From Siphonodentalium dalli (Eukaryota; Mollusca; Scaphopoda; Gadilida; Siphonodentaliidae), in contig CP136063.1 of assembly GCA_032622095.1 (NCBI GenBank), positions 206,571,934 to 206,635,933 of the forward strand: a stretch of DNA of 64,000 nucleotides, written 5' to 3'. Below, piece after piece: positions 41,501-46,850 of the stretch. The position numbers were made by a program, and so were the translations under genes. The notes beneath the pieces are model-generated. The model was not told where the DNA came from. It searched no databases and saw only the letters and a list, made by a program, of their open reading frames with translations. Numbering within the stretch: the first letter of the stretch is position 1; the number at the start of each line of letters is the position of its first letter.

Positions 41501-41936
41501 GGAAATCTTCTGTGTAGGTATGTTTTGAGAAACCTCTTACCAAATAGTGTGTACATAATGGTGGGGTTTGAATGAGCCATTCCGTTTAATGGTGAAGGTG
41601 GTAGGAATCCCGATCTGTATGTATGTCTGATCCATGCAAAGGGAAAGTAACCTGAATCACGTATTATCTATTTTTCAGTGGTTTTCACATGCAGTGGAGT
41701 GATTTTCAGGTGAAATTAACCATCTCTGTTGTCTTTCCTCCACCCATGAGACTGGCAATGTTATGAATTGCCTATCGACTGAAACGATGATAATGCCCAA
41801 TAACAAAGTAAACCAGCTTCGTTCACATGAACTTCAATGAGACATTGTTTTTTACTTTTAAGGGAGTGAACAGAAGAAAAAGAAGTTGAAGATGAACCAA
41901 CCGACACACAAACAGAAAATATTCCTGAAGAAATAA
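8509..41936 (+). CDS. PAK1IP1: PAK1IP1 (MAK11 family WD40 protein), ten exons
   Basis: Spliced CDS: 8509-8574, 10796-10961, 18437-18557, 22129-22256, 26084-26166, 27919-27981, 34102-34199, 35847-35955, 38450-38822, 41863-41936. That is 1281 nt, 426 codons plus stop; human PAK1IP1 is about 390 aa. Every junction is GT-AG and the phases agree. The start MEVVVGTYEHTLLGYRL resembles the vertebrate N terminus. Six WD-type blades end in IRLFH (59-63), VCIWK (100-104), LHTWN (142-146), IDVYD (182-186), IELHN (222-226) and LLVYK (269-273). A lysine-rich tail with KKRK at 323-326 follows, probably a nuclear or nucleolar signal. Known family role: MAK11/PAK1IP1 acts in 60S ribosomal subunit biogenesis in the nucleolus, and the vertebrate protein also binds and inhibits PAK1. 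The tail is somewhat longer than in human. Product assignment is by recalled similarity, not a database search. Confidence 0.94.
8879..9085. repeat. Array of 20-bp perfect palindromes
   Basis: About nine copies of ATTTGCGCTTAAGCGCAAAT or one-base variants lie at 8903, 8933, 8953, 8974, 8996, 9018, 9039 and 9065, plus a leading partial copy at 8879. Most are spaced 20-22 bp apart. It lies in PAK1IP1 intron 1, about 300 bp past exon 1. Confidence 0.95.
9585..10121. mobile_element. Family G TTAA MITE plus a second truncated copy head to head
   Basis: One copy runs from TTAA 9585-9588 to TTAA 10054-10057, with termini AGGTACTCAACCCG and GGGTTGAGTACCT. A second left end starts from the shared TTAA and breaks off at about 10121. 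9950-10121 therefore forms a palindrome around 10055. Confidence 0.75.
10533..10624. repeat. Short direct duplication in intron 1
   Basis: A ~38-bp unit (TTCCACCCCCTACTATTATT, then CCGACCCCTACTATTATT) occurs at 10533 and again at 10587, 54 bp apart. Confidence 0.85.
10796..10961 (+). CDS. PAK1IP1: PAK1IP1 exon 2 (WD blade 1)
   Basis: The acceptor is ttatttcag (ends 10795) and the donor is gtacgg (10962). It carries 55 codons plus one base. It encodes blade 1, including SIKSVAISSKNILASGGTDE and the strand-d signature IRLFH, and ends at QHSG, matching the HHSG of vertebrate PAK1IP1. Confidence 0.93.
11194..12075. repeat. ~210-bp tandem duplication, first copy split by an insertion
   Basis: TTTACTCTGAGGTAAGTA, GAGGAAGCATCTTAACTA and TTTTGGGAGACTTGT occur in the same order twice. 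The copies are 11194-11345 plus 11703-11775, and 11860-12075. The first copy is interrupted by the family Q element. It is intronic; the internal GAGGTAAGTA looks like a splice donor but no exon is recognised. Confidence 0.7.
11346..11702. mobile_element. Family Q MITE with TTAA flanks
   Basis: The termini GGGGTACTGTACA and TGTACAGCACCCC extend into about 60 bp of inverted repeat containing ATTTATGGGACCAT. TTAA lies at both outer edges. A right-half copy lies at 61206-61329. Confidence 0.7.
12181..12790 (+). mobile_element. Family I hairpin-capped tandem-repeat element
   Basis: The 5' hairpin TAGCTCACCTGAGAC...GTCTCCGGTGGAGC is followed by a TCCG/TCTG microsatellite (about 12229-12307). Monomers of about 150 bp follow (AGATTTGTTCAAATGAGGTC, GGGCCATAACTC). 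No right end is recognised here. Confidence 0.75.
12791..13395. other. Intronic stretch, no feature recognised
   Basis: AT-rich PAK1IP1 intron 2 sequence with some decayed monomer-like text (CACCAAATTTGGTATATGAA near 12960) that may be an old relic of the tandem-repeat superfamily. No exon is seen. Confidence 0.3.
13396..13930. mobile_element. Family A MITE with internal 120-bp tandem duplication
   Basis: Hairpin units at 13404-13500 and 13800-13912 flank the family spacer. The spacer is duplicated in tandem with an exact 120-bp period (13542-13661 and 13662-13781). Confidence 0.75.
14041..14470. mobile_element. Family A MITE, near-complete composite
   Basis: Two hairpin units (14055-14150 and 14344-14440) are separated by the ~190-bp spacer with ATAAAATGCATAATTGAGGTG. 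They share GAATGAGGTCCCCAGAGGGTG. Confidence 0.75.
14575..15029 (+). mobile_element. Family I relic
   Basis: It contains a TCCATCC-like block, GACCAAATGGGTTTATAT, TCAGATTTGTTCAAATGAG and GGGCCATAACTC. It is abutted by the next copy at 15030. Confidence 0.6.
15030..15684 (+). mobile_element. Family I element with a right end
   Basis: The 5' tip is missing (it starts CTCCGGTGGAGCTATAGTC). A TCCGTCC block and three ~150-bp monomers follow. The right end is GGTGAGC (15652-15658), the inverted copy of the family's 5' GCTCACC, followed by the hairpin ACAGTCATTGACTGT (15665-15679). Confidence 0.75.
15685..16315. other. Intronic stretch with a short direct repeat
   Basis: The phrase TTTTGCTT-TGTTTACATAAC occurs near 15908 and 16070. 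No exon or named element is seen. Confidence 0.35.
16316..17246. mobile_element. Element M with ~100-bp terminal inverted repeats
   Basis: Left 16320-16410 and right 17150-17244 are nearly perfect reverse complements (TAGTCCAAGTCTTCTTGTAC, CCCGCCTGCATAGGCTTC, TTATAACACGACTTA). The ~740-bp interior holds a 130-codon open frame (16558-16950) without recognisable domains, probably fortuitous. Part of the interior (ATCGGAAAGAGTGACATCTTA) recurs near 22660 and, inverted, near 25930. Confidence 0.75.
17448..17690. mobile_element. Family A MITE, partial
   Basis: One hairpin unit (17451-17545) plus the spacer in reverse orientation (CCTCAATTATGCATTTTATC). Confidence 0.6.
17691..18436. other. End of PAK1IP1 intron 2, no feature recognised
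   Basis: AT-rich with no named repeat. It ends at the exon 3 acceptor. Confidence 0.4.
18437..18557 (+). CDS. PAK1IP1: PAK1IP1 exon 3 (WD blade 2)
   Basis: The acceptor is gttacag and the donor gtttgt is weak (18558). It encodes TVNWVAFYEGSHMFSCSDDG, then VCIWKSNKWECLRSFKGHK. The WECL-K-HK ending is very close to the vertebrate sequence. The donor was chosen because only this cut keeps phase with exon 4 (CAC AA|A AAT). Confidence 0.92.
18639..19604. mobile_element. Family B TTAA MITE, long composite
   Basis: It is bounded by TTAACCCTTTCGTGATGGGAG and CTCCCATTATGAAAGGGTTAA. A ~70-bp palindrome sits near each end (18683-18755 and 19489-19560: GCATTCTCTTATATATGCGAG and its complement). The interior has A-rich AATGTAAGAAAAAATGATAA repeats around a ~350-bp segment (18879-19226, family E) that also occurs alone at 63447-63815. 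Confidence 0.85.
19605..20196. other. Intron 3 stretch, no feature recognised
   Basis: No exon is seen. A decayed palindromic ATTATAGTCGATTATTG-like segment lies near 20055. Confidence 0.3.
20197..20800 (+). mobile_element. Family C relic with an inserted TIR element
   Basis: The left end TAGCTCACTTTGACAAAGT...TTTGAGCTATTGCC and a degraded monomer (ACATGGCCGCTGGCAGCCAT) are followed by an inserted ~165-bp element. That element (20474-20638) has termini CTCACCTGCCGAATAAT and ATTATTCGGCAGGTGAG. Monomer sequence then resumes. Confidence 0.6.
20801..22128. other. Intron 3 remainder, no feature recognised
   Basis: Some phrases repeat loosely (GGTTCGACAGCTCGTTTGA near 20960 and AGGCTCGTTTGAGAACTATA near 21342), suggesting an old duplication. 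No exon is seen before exon 4. Confidence 0.3.
22129..22256 (+). CDS. PAK1IP1: PAK1IP1 exon 4 (WD blade 3)
   Basis: The acceptor is attttcag and the donor is gtttgt (22257). It encodes NAVRCVAVHPSGKLAMSVGT, then DRKLHTWNLVTGRSA. HPSGKLA-SVGTD-LRTWNLV-GRSA is the best conserved block of PAK1IP1, and this exon alone identifies the family. Confidence 0.95.
22419..22600. mobile_element. Family F TTAA MITE
   Basis: Near-perfect palindrome from TTAACCCTTTCAGTGCCAAG to CTTGGCACTGAAATGGTTTTTAA, with GATTTTTGTATCAACCCATA in the arms. Sister copies are at 26907-27094 and 37845-37973. Confidence 0.85.
22881..23606 (+). mobile_element. Family H element, complete, GTCCGCC variant
   Basis: The 5' hairpin is GTCCGCCGA...TTCGGAGGAC, followed by a GTCCGTCCATCCGTCC block. 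Monomers of about 165 bp start TTCCG-ATGATAACT at about 22963, 23131, 23301 and 23461. The right end is GGCGGAC (23581-23587), the exact inverted copy of the first seven bases. The terminal hairpin AGGTCTACCGACCT (23591-23604) follows. Confidence 0.85.
23671..25680 (+). mobile_element. Family I element, full length
   Basis: The 5' hairpin TTAGCTCACCTGAGAC...GTCTCCGGTGGAGC is followed by a TCCGTCCATCCGTC block and many ~150-bp monomers that decay rightwards. The right end is GGTGAGC (25647-25653) plus the hairpin ACAGTCATTGACTGT, the same as at 15652. Confidence 0.8.
26084..26166 (+). CDS. PAK1IP1: PAK1IP1 exon 5 (WD blade 4)
   Basis: The acceptor is atcttacag and the donor gtaagt is a perfect consensus. 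It encodes AEIILWSPSGNHYIIINNMK, then IDVYDVE. The WSP-G-YII-N-IDVY pattern matches blade 4 of the family. Confidence 0.93.
26167..26906. other. Intron 5 first part, no feature recognised
   Basis: AT-rich intron with a possible open frame (26490-26705) that has no recognisable similarity. No exon is supported. Confidence 0.35.
26907..27094. mobile_element. Family F TTAA MITE
   Basis: TTAACCCTTTCAGTGCCAAG to CCTGAAAGGGTTAA. TTAA flanks both ends. Confidence 0.85.
27508..27897. mobile_element. Family B TTAA MITE ending 21 nt before PAK1IP1 exon 6
   Basis: Termini are TTAACCCTTTACCCAACAG and GTTGGGTAAAGGGTTAA. Two internal palindromes (27539-27606 and 27692-27760, GGCCAATGCATTCTCTTATA) are separated by an A-rich spacer. 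It is nearly identical to 33391-33791 in the next intron. Confidence 0.9.
27919..27981 (+). CDS. PAK1IP1: PAK1IP1 exon 6
   Basis: The acceptor is ttgtttcag and the donor is gtgagt. Its 21 codons encode TASVLHSIKSQQRVHSAVFI plus D; the TAS-I start and the S-VF segment match the family. A TTAA-type MITE ends only 21 nt before the exon. The 3' part of this exon, its donor and the following intron sequence recur at 28484-28619. Confidence 0.88.
28484..28619 (+). pseudogene. Partial duplicate of PAK1IP1 exon 6 with its donor site
   Basis: This 136-bp stretch copies 27958-28093 almost exactly: the last 24 nt of exon 6 (GTTCATTCAGCTGTCTTCAT), the gtgagt donor (28508) and about 110 nt of intron 6. 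The acceptor and exon 5' part are absent, so it should not be spliced in as a normal exon. Confidence 0.85.
28628..30262 (+). mobile_element. Family C element interrupted by a family H element
   Basis: The left end is TAGCTCAACCTTACCTTGTA. Monomers with GATGGGAGCCAT and ACATGGCCGCTGGCAGCCAT follow. Monomer sequence resumes after 30165 with GAAATTTGTTAAAAAAACAT and CACACCCTGCAGCCCGCAT. No right end is seen. Confidence 0.65.
29266..30164 (+). mobile_element. Family H element nested in family C
   Basis: The 5' hairpin is GTCCCCCGAAAA...TTTTCGGGGGAC, followed by GTCCCGTCCGTCCGTCCGG. Monomers with TTTCCGGATGATA start at about 29487, 29660 and 29770. The right end is GGGGAC (30143-30148), then a GGTCGGCCGACC-type hairpin and CTTTTATT. 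Confidence 0.8.
30398..31183 (-). mobile_element. Family H element, reverse orientation
   Basis: The right side is the 5' hairpin (AAGTCCCCCGAA...TTCGGGGG, 31155-31182), preceded by GGACGGACGGAGCGACGGC. The left side is the 3' end (AAAAGGCCGTCCAGCCACAG, then TGTCCCCC). Four ~165-bp monomers lie between (AAAGTTATCATCCGGAAACC). Confidence 0.8.
31495..31890. mobile_element. Family A MITE composite
   Basis: Hairpin units at 31515-31580 and 31785-31865 flank the spacer (GAAGATAAAACTCATAATCG). Confidence 0.7.
31891..33390. other. Intron 6 stretch, no feature recognised
   Basis: No exon and no named repeat; low-copy within this window. Confidence 0.35.
33391..33791. mobile_element. Family B TTAA MITE, sister of 27508-27897
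   Basis: Same ends (TTAACCCTTTACCCAACAG / GTTGGGTAAAGGGTTAA) and the same two palindromes. It differs mainly by a duplicated TTTTGGCCGG near the right end. Confidence 0.9.
34102..34199 (+). CDS. PAK1IP1: PAK1IP1 exon 7 (WD blade 5)
   Basis: The acceptor is tttaacag and the donor is gtatat. It encodes DETIAYGGDGGKIELHNIVN, then DEHKLTVDTETN. The AYGGDGGKIELH run corresponds to the AVAGDEEVIRFFD blade of vertebrates. Confidence 0.9.
34321..34440. mobile_element. TTAA MITE left end, truncated
   Basis: It starts TTAACCCTTTGAGTGCCAGG, with GGGCCGATCTAATCGGCCC. The same left end heads the complete copy at 45969. Confidence 0.6.
34600..34748 (+). repeat. Family H monomer relic
   Basis: GATAACTTTAGTTGATGTGA and AATAAAGTTTGGTGTGCAGG correspond to the monomer at 22970-23040. 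Confidence 0.45.
34749..35236. mobile_element. Family G TTAA MITE, complete
   Basis: Termini TTAAAGGTACTCAACCCG and CGGGTTGAGTACCTTTAA; 488 bp. Open frames in it recur in the near-identical copy at 59606-60092, which reflects shared ancestry rather than coding. Confidence 0.9.
35516..35775. mobile_element. Family B TTAA MITE, short form
   Basis: TTAACCCTTCCATGACTG to CAGTCATGAAAGGATTAA (with small mismatches), with two GCATTCTCTT-TATATG palindromes (35570-35632 and 35660-35732). It ends about 71 nt before PAK1IP1 exon 8. Confidence 0.8.
35847..35955 (+). CDS. PAK1IP1: PAK1IP1 exon 8 (WD blade 6)
   Basis: The acceptor is ctcctgcag and the donor is gtaaga. It encodes RIKALTLHHMAHDDSVPLLF, then TGSSSGHLLVYKIQKDV, equivalent to the RVKDMF...SSDGFIKMWK blade. 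Confidence 0.9.
35956..37844. other. Intron 8 stretch
   Basis: It contains one arm of a family D MITE (36871-36985) and GTGCAG-CAAATAA relics (37040-37100, 37430-37500). G runs lie at 37531-37552 and 37638-37651. No exon is recognised; the 112-codon frame at 36011 lacks any family signature. Confidence 0.45.
37845..37973. mobile_element. Family F TTAA MITE, internally deleted
   Basis: TTAACCCTTTCAGTGCCAAG to CTTGGCACTGAAAGGGTTAA, but much of the left arm is missing. Confidence 0.8.
38450..38822 (+). CDS. PAK1IP1: PAK1IP1 exon 9 (end of propeller and lysine-rich tail)
   Basis: The acceptor is tttgacag and the donor is gtgagt (38823). Its 124 codons plus one base begin DKYQSKLVAKQDTKLRITCI. 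The T-LRITCIAV segment matches T-ARLTCLGVW of vertebrates and closes the propeller. The rest is low-complexity, rich in Lys, Ser and Asp, with KKRK at residues 323-326 and further KKK and RKK clusters. Such basic tails are typical of nucleolar proteins. Confidence 0.9.
39079..39445 (+). repeat. Family K tandem monomers (intron 9)
   Basis: Two ~171-bp units share GGTATGGTGATA (39111 and 39282), GGGAAAGGATAC, CACCAGAGT/TACCAGAGTTATGGC and ACGAACATTTC. A third, decayed unit may lie at about 40080-40140. The composition resembles the other tandem-repeat families, but ends are not identified. Confidence 0.55.
40747..41009. repeat. ~135-bp tandem duplication with an expanded G run
   Basis: TGCCATGGCAACA-GTGAAATC and CACATGATTAAATTTCCTGT occur in both copies. 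The CTTGGGG at the head of copy 1 has become a run of about 18 G (40879-40896) in copy 2. Confidence 0.8.
41085..41590. repeat. Family O dispersed segment
   Basis: About 500 bp with TCCCAGAAAGATGCATTGAA, CTTCCCATGGTCTGCAGGTG and GCGCTATATCAACGAATTTG. It also occurs at 53376-54260 in TMEM14C intron 2. It ends ~270 bp before PAK1IP1 exon 10. Confidence 0.75.
41863..41936 (+). CDS. PAK1IP1: PAK1IP1 exon 10 (basic C terminus and stop)
   Basis: The acceptor is ttttaag (ends 41862). It encodes SEQKKKKLKMNQPTHKQKIF plus LKK and stops at TAA 41934-41936. The KKKK-LK ending matches the very basic C-terminal end of vertebrate PAK1IP1. The acceptor is plain, but it is the only one nearby that restores phase and gives a short basic end. 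Confidence 0.8.
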
Positions 41937-41937
41937 A
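41932..41937 (+). terminator. Poly(A) signal AATAAA overlapping the PAK1IP1 stop codon
   Basis: AATAAA spans the TAA stop (41934-41936). A T/GT-rich stretch follows at about 41938-41970, as expected for a downstream element. I see no other AATAAA in the next ~120 bases before repeats begin, so the 3' UTR may be only about 15-25 nt. Confidence 0.5.
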
Positions 41938-42227
41938 GTTTTCCCATTTTAGTTATCTTTGTAGCTTTAGTTACCACATGGGATATCGGAAAGACTATTA
42001 TGATGAATAGTGTTTTTAAATAGTCTAAAACAGCTTGTGATATACAGTGATGCTCTAATTAATCAACCTCTTAACCAAAGCAGAATTATGGGTAACTTTT
42101 CAGGATTTAGTCGGAAATATCCCAGAAAGATGCATTGAAGGATTTAGTCGCCGAGAGCTTTCCGATGAATGGCAACAAGCCATATTTTCGACTAAATCCT
42201 GAAAAGTTACCCATAATTCTGCTTTGG

Positions 42228-45200
42228 TTAACCATTTACCCAACAGAACGGCCCTGTGCCAATGCATTAGGTCGCCTCGCATACATAAGAGAATGCATTG
42301 GCTTAACACATATTAAAAATGAAAGTGTCAATGACACTGTAGCTCAACTTGGAAAGGGAATAATTTAATGTATTAGTCAATGGAGCGATTAGGAATGTGG
42401 AAAGTTGAATGTCTAATACTAGTTTATAGACATGAAGAGAAAAGTAAAATCCAAGATGGCTGCTGACGGCCATGTCTTCGGCCGAATGACCCCAAAATGA
42501 TTGTATCCCATCCACATGTCATCGTTAACATCCATGACAAATTTTATGACGATCAGACTAAAGGTACGACCTGTAGCCCATGCTAAAGAATTTAGTCATA
42601 CAAAGAGTAAAATCCAAGATGGCTGCTGGCGGCCATGTTTTTTGGACAGATGACCCCAAAATGACTCGTTCCCATCTACATGTCATTGTTAACATCCAGG
42701 ATAAATTTTATGATGATCAGACTAAAAGTACGACCTGTAGCCCGTGCTAAATGATTTAGTCATACAAAGAGTAAAATCCAAGATGGCTGCTGGCGGCCAT
42801 GTTTTTTGGACAGATGACCCCAAAATGACTCGTTCCCATCTACATGTCATTGTTAACATCCAGGATAAATTTTATGATGATCAGACTAAAAGTACGACAT
42901 GTAGCCCGTGCTAAATGATTTAGTCATACAAAGAGTAAAATCCAAGATGGCTGCTGGCGGCCATGTTTTTTGGCCGAATGACCTCAAAATGACTCGTTCC
43001 AATCTACATGTCATTGCTAACATCCATGACAAATTTTATGATGATCAGACTTAAGGTACGACCTGTAGCCCGTGCTAAAGGATTTAGTCATACAAAGAGT
43101 AAAATCCAAGATGGCTGCTGCGGTCATGTTTTTTGGCCGAATGACCCCAAAATTAATCGTTTCCAATCTACATGTCAATATTAACATCCATGATAAATTT
43201 TATGATGATCAGACGAACAGTACGACCTGTAGCCTGTGCTAATGGATTGAATTTTGAAATCAAAGATGGCCACTGGCGGCCATTTTTTTCATCCGAATGA
43301 CCCCAAAATGACTCGTTCCCATCTACATTCCAATTTCAACAGCCACGAAAATTTCATGATGATCAGACTCAAGGTACGACCTGTAGTCCGTGCTAAAGGA
43401 TTTAGTCATACAAAGAGTAAAATCCAAGATGGCTTCTGGTGGCCATGTTTTTTGGCCGAATGACCCCAAAATGACTCGTTCCCATCTACATGTCATTATT
43501 AACATTCATGACAAATTTTATGATGATCAGAAAAAAAGTACGACCTGTAGCCCGTGCTAAATGATTTAGTCATACAAAGAGTAAAATCCAAGATGGCTGC
43601 TGGCGGCCATGTTTTTTGGCCGAATGACCTCAAAATGACTTGTTAAAATCTACATGTCATTGTTAACATCCATGACAAATTTTATGATGATCAGACTAAA
43701 GGTACGACCTGTAGCCTGTGCTAAAGGATCTAGTCATACAAAGAGTAAAATCCAAGATGGCTGCTGCGGCCATGTTTTTAGGCCGAATGACCTCAAAATG
43801 TCTCGTTCCCATCTACATGTCATTGTTAACATCCATGACAAATTTCATGATGATCAGACTAAAGGTACGACCTGTAGCCTGTGCTAATGGATTGAATTTT
43901 GAAATCAAAGATGGCCACTGGCGGCCATGTTTTTCATCCGAATGACCCCAAAATGACTCGTTCCCATCTACATTAAAATTTCAACAGCCATACAAAATTT
44001 CATGATGATCAGACTCAAGGTACGACCTGTAGTCCATGCTATAGGATTTAGTCATACAAAGAGTAAAATCCAAGATGGCTGCTGGTGGCCATGTTTTTTG
44101 GCCGAATGACCCCAAAATTAATCGTTCCCATCTACATGTCAATATTAACATCCATGACAAATTTCATGATGATCAGACGAACAGTACGACCTGTAACCCG
44201 TGCTAATGGATTGAATTTTGAAATCAAAGATGGCCACTGGCGGCCATGTTTTGCATCCGAATGACCCCAAAATAACTCGTTCCCATCTACATTACAATTT
44301 CAACAGCCATAAATTTTTTTATGATGATCAGACTAAAAGTACGACCTGTAGCCCGTGCTAAATGATTTAGTCATACAAAGAGTAAAATCCAAGATGGCTT
44401 CTGGTGGCCATGTTTTTCGGCCGAATGACCCCAAAATGACTCGTTTCCCATCTACATGTCATTGTTAACATCCATGACAAATTTTATGATGATCAGACTA
44501 AAGGTACGACCTGTAGCCTGTGCTAAAGAATTTAGTCATACAAAGAGTAAAATCCAAGATGGCTGCTGGCGGCCATGTTTTTGGCCGAATGACCCCAAAA
44601 TTACTCGTTCCCATCTACATGTGAATATTAACATCCATGACAAATTTAATGATGATCAGACGAACAGTACGACCTGTGGCCTGTGCTAATGGATTAAATT
44701 TTGAAATCAAAGATGGCTGCTGGTGGCCATGTTTTTTGTCCGAATGACCCCAAAATGACTCGTTCCCATCTACATTCTAATTTCAACAGCCATTACAAAT
44801 TTCATGATGATCAGACTAAAGGTACTGCCTGTAGCCCGTGCTAAAGGATTTAGTCATACAAAGAGTAAAATCCAAGATGGCTGCTGGCGGCCATGTTTTT
44901 TGCCCGAATGACCCAAAAAAGACTCGTTCCCATCTACATGTCATTGTTAACATCCATGACAAATTTTATGATGATCTGACCAAAGGTACGACCTGTAGCC
45001 CGTGTCAAAGGATTTAGTCATGCAAAGAGTAAAATCTAAGATGGCTGCCGGCGGCCATGTTCTTTGGCCAAATGACCCCAAAATTACTCGTTCCCATCTA
45101 CATGTCAATATTAACATCCATGACAAATTTCATGACAATAAGACGAACAGTACGGCCTGTAGCCCGTGCTAATGGATTGAATTTTGAAATCAAAGATGGC

Positions 45201-45752
45201 CACTGGCGGCCATGTTTTTTTTCCGAATGACCCCAAAATGACTCGTTCCCATCTACATGTCAATGTCAACATCCATGACAAATTTCATAATAATCGGACC
45301 AAAGGTACGAACTGTAGCCCGTGCTAAAGGAAATTGTTGACGCATCACGCACACACGGACGACGGATACCAAGCCATGGCAATAGCTCAAACTTTACAAA
45401 GTAAAGTTGAGCTAATGATAAAATTGTCAAAGAATGTAGAAAAATATTATAAAAATTGTTAAAAAATGTAAGAAAAAAATTATAAAATTGTTAAAGAATG
45501 TAAGAAAAAATGGTAAAAAGTGTTAAAAAAAAAGAAGATTTTTTTAGGCCAATGCATTCTCTTATATATGTGAGGCGACCTATAAGAGAATGCATTGGCA
45601 CAGGGCATAACTGTAACCATCACAATGTGGTCAATGAACCGGTTCCAATGATATCCATATTTGTATGGTTTTATTGAGGCAGACCCAAGATAATTTAGGC
45701 TGTTGCAGCTTTATTTGGCCGTTTTTGGCCGGTTTGTTGGGTAAAGGGTTAA
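42228..45752. mobile_element. Family B TTAA MITE, middle layer of the nest
   Basis: The left part is 42228-42320 (TTAACCATTTACCCAACAG). The right part is 45416-45752 (A-rich spacer, partial palindrome, TTTGTTGGGTAAAGGGTTAA). TTAA lies on both sides. Compare the intact copies at 27508 and 33391. Confidence 0.85.
42321..45415 (-). mobile_element. Family C (pearl/HINE-like) element with 18 satellite monomers
   Basis: In its own orientation it starts TTAGCTCAACTTTACTTTG (45415 leftwards) and has about 18 monomers (42430-45330). It ends AAGTTGAGCTACAGTGTCAT then TGACACT (42321 side). The monomer period is 151-168 bp. Two monomer types alternate irregularly: AGAGTAAAATCCAAGATGGC, and GAATTTTGAAATCAAAGATG (five copies). 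The first units at 42597 and 42761 are nearly identical 164-bp copies. Confidence 0.85.
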
Positions 45753-45968
45753 GAGGTCGATTAATTAGAGCATTACTGTAGGTTGAGATAGGACAGATTT
45801 AGGCTGCTCATCTAACAGGAGAAACTGCGGCATAAAATATTAGGCAATATAAAAATAATGCTAGATTTACATCACATCCCGACCTTATTTCAGTCCCCTC
45901 CTCAATTTTTTTTAATTTGGATATCTTTCTCCATGTATATCAGTATATATTTAAATGATATTCTTGCC

Positions 45969-46214
45969 TTAACACTTTGAGTGCCAGGGGCCGATCTCAT
46001 CGGCCCTAAACCTACAAAATAAGTCTGTTAAAGAATATAAGAATATTAAACTTATTAAAATTGTATAATAAAAAAAAATTAAAAAAAATTGTTAGGCCAA
46101 TGCATTCTCTTATATATGCGAGGCGACCTATGGTCGACTCGCATATATAAGAGAATGCATTGGCACAGGGTATATGGGTTGATACAAAAATCGACCTGGC
46201 ACTCAAAGGGTTAA
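45969..46214. mobile_element. TTAA MITE with chimeric ends
   Basis: The left end is TTAACACTTTGAGTGCCAGG. The middle holds the family B palindrome (46098-46165). The right part is TATGGGTTGATACAAAAATC then GGCACTCAAAGGGTTAA, where the family F arm is recognisable. It is thus a mosaic of families B and F. Confidence 0.8.
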
Positions 46215-46804
46215 TCATCAAATTAGATTTTAATGATGCATTAAATCAGTCTATTTTGATCAAATTGGACAATCTAAATCACCTTTTATCATATAAGTTA
46301 GGATACTGCTTCAATATCTAGAAGACTAGAACTGTCCATGACCATTTATGTTGGGGAAGAACAAGATATTATATTGGCCTTAAAAGTTGAGAACACAACA
46401 TGAATATTATTCCATGCCCAATTAGCTTGGATGTTAGGTCGGTTCAGTCGCAGAATTATATGTACTGGTGTGCTGATGGTTACTGTTGGTAAAACACCCA
46501 AAGTACTTTATTGGTGATAAAAATGAAACAAAAACTACATTCATGTCATTATATTTTACACGGTAAAATTTCATTGACATTTTCATATATACAGTTATAA
46601 ATATACAAATTTGAAGAACATATATGAATTCAATTAGACTCAAAGTTCCCAATAAATTTAAGGAATGTGTAGTGAATTACAAACAAATCATTGTAGATGA
46701 AAAATAATATGATTAATCACTGAATGCACATTTTAGAACACAAGATGTTCACAGTTTGACACAAATTGTCCATCTAGTATGATGTGTCTTGAATGTACTG
46801 TTCT
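46215..46804. other. Convergent intergenic / TMEM14C 3' UTR region
   Basis: No gene is recognised. It probably contains the TMEM14C 3' UTR (poly(A) candidate at 46507-46512). Confidence 0.4.
46507..46512 (-). terminator. Candidate TMEM14C poly(A) signal
   Basis: AATAAA on the - strand lies about 295 nt past the stop codon. It is the first canonical hexamer I see downstream of exon 4. No transcript evidence is available. Confidence 0.35.
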
Positions 46805-46850
46805 TCACATTGTCATCAACCTGTGTGCATATCTCACAACCATAACTATA
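46805..46850 (-). CDS. TMEM14C: TMEM14C exon 4 (helix 4, stop)
   Basis: The acceptor is tcttttcag. It encodes IVMVVRYAHRLMTM and stops at TGA (46807-46805). It matches the short C-terminal helix of the family and is the only downstream exon that keeps phase. Confidence 0.88.

Larger units (their letters stand above)
42044..45780. mobile_element. Family D MITE, outermost layer of a three-level nest
   Basis: The left part is 42044-42231 (GATGCTCTAATTAATC, CAGAATTATGGGTAACTTTT and the complement arm). Its final ~28 bp (GAGGTCGATTAATTAGAGCA, then TTA) lie beyond the insertion at 45753-45780. Confidence 0.8.
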
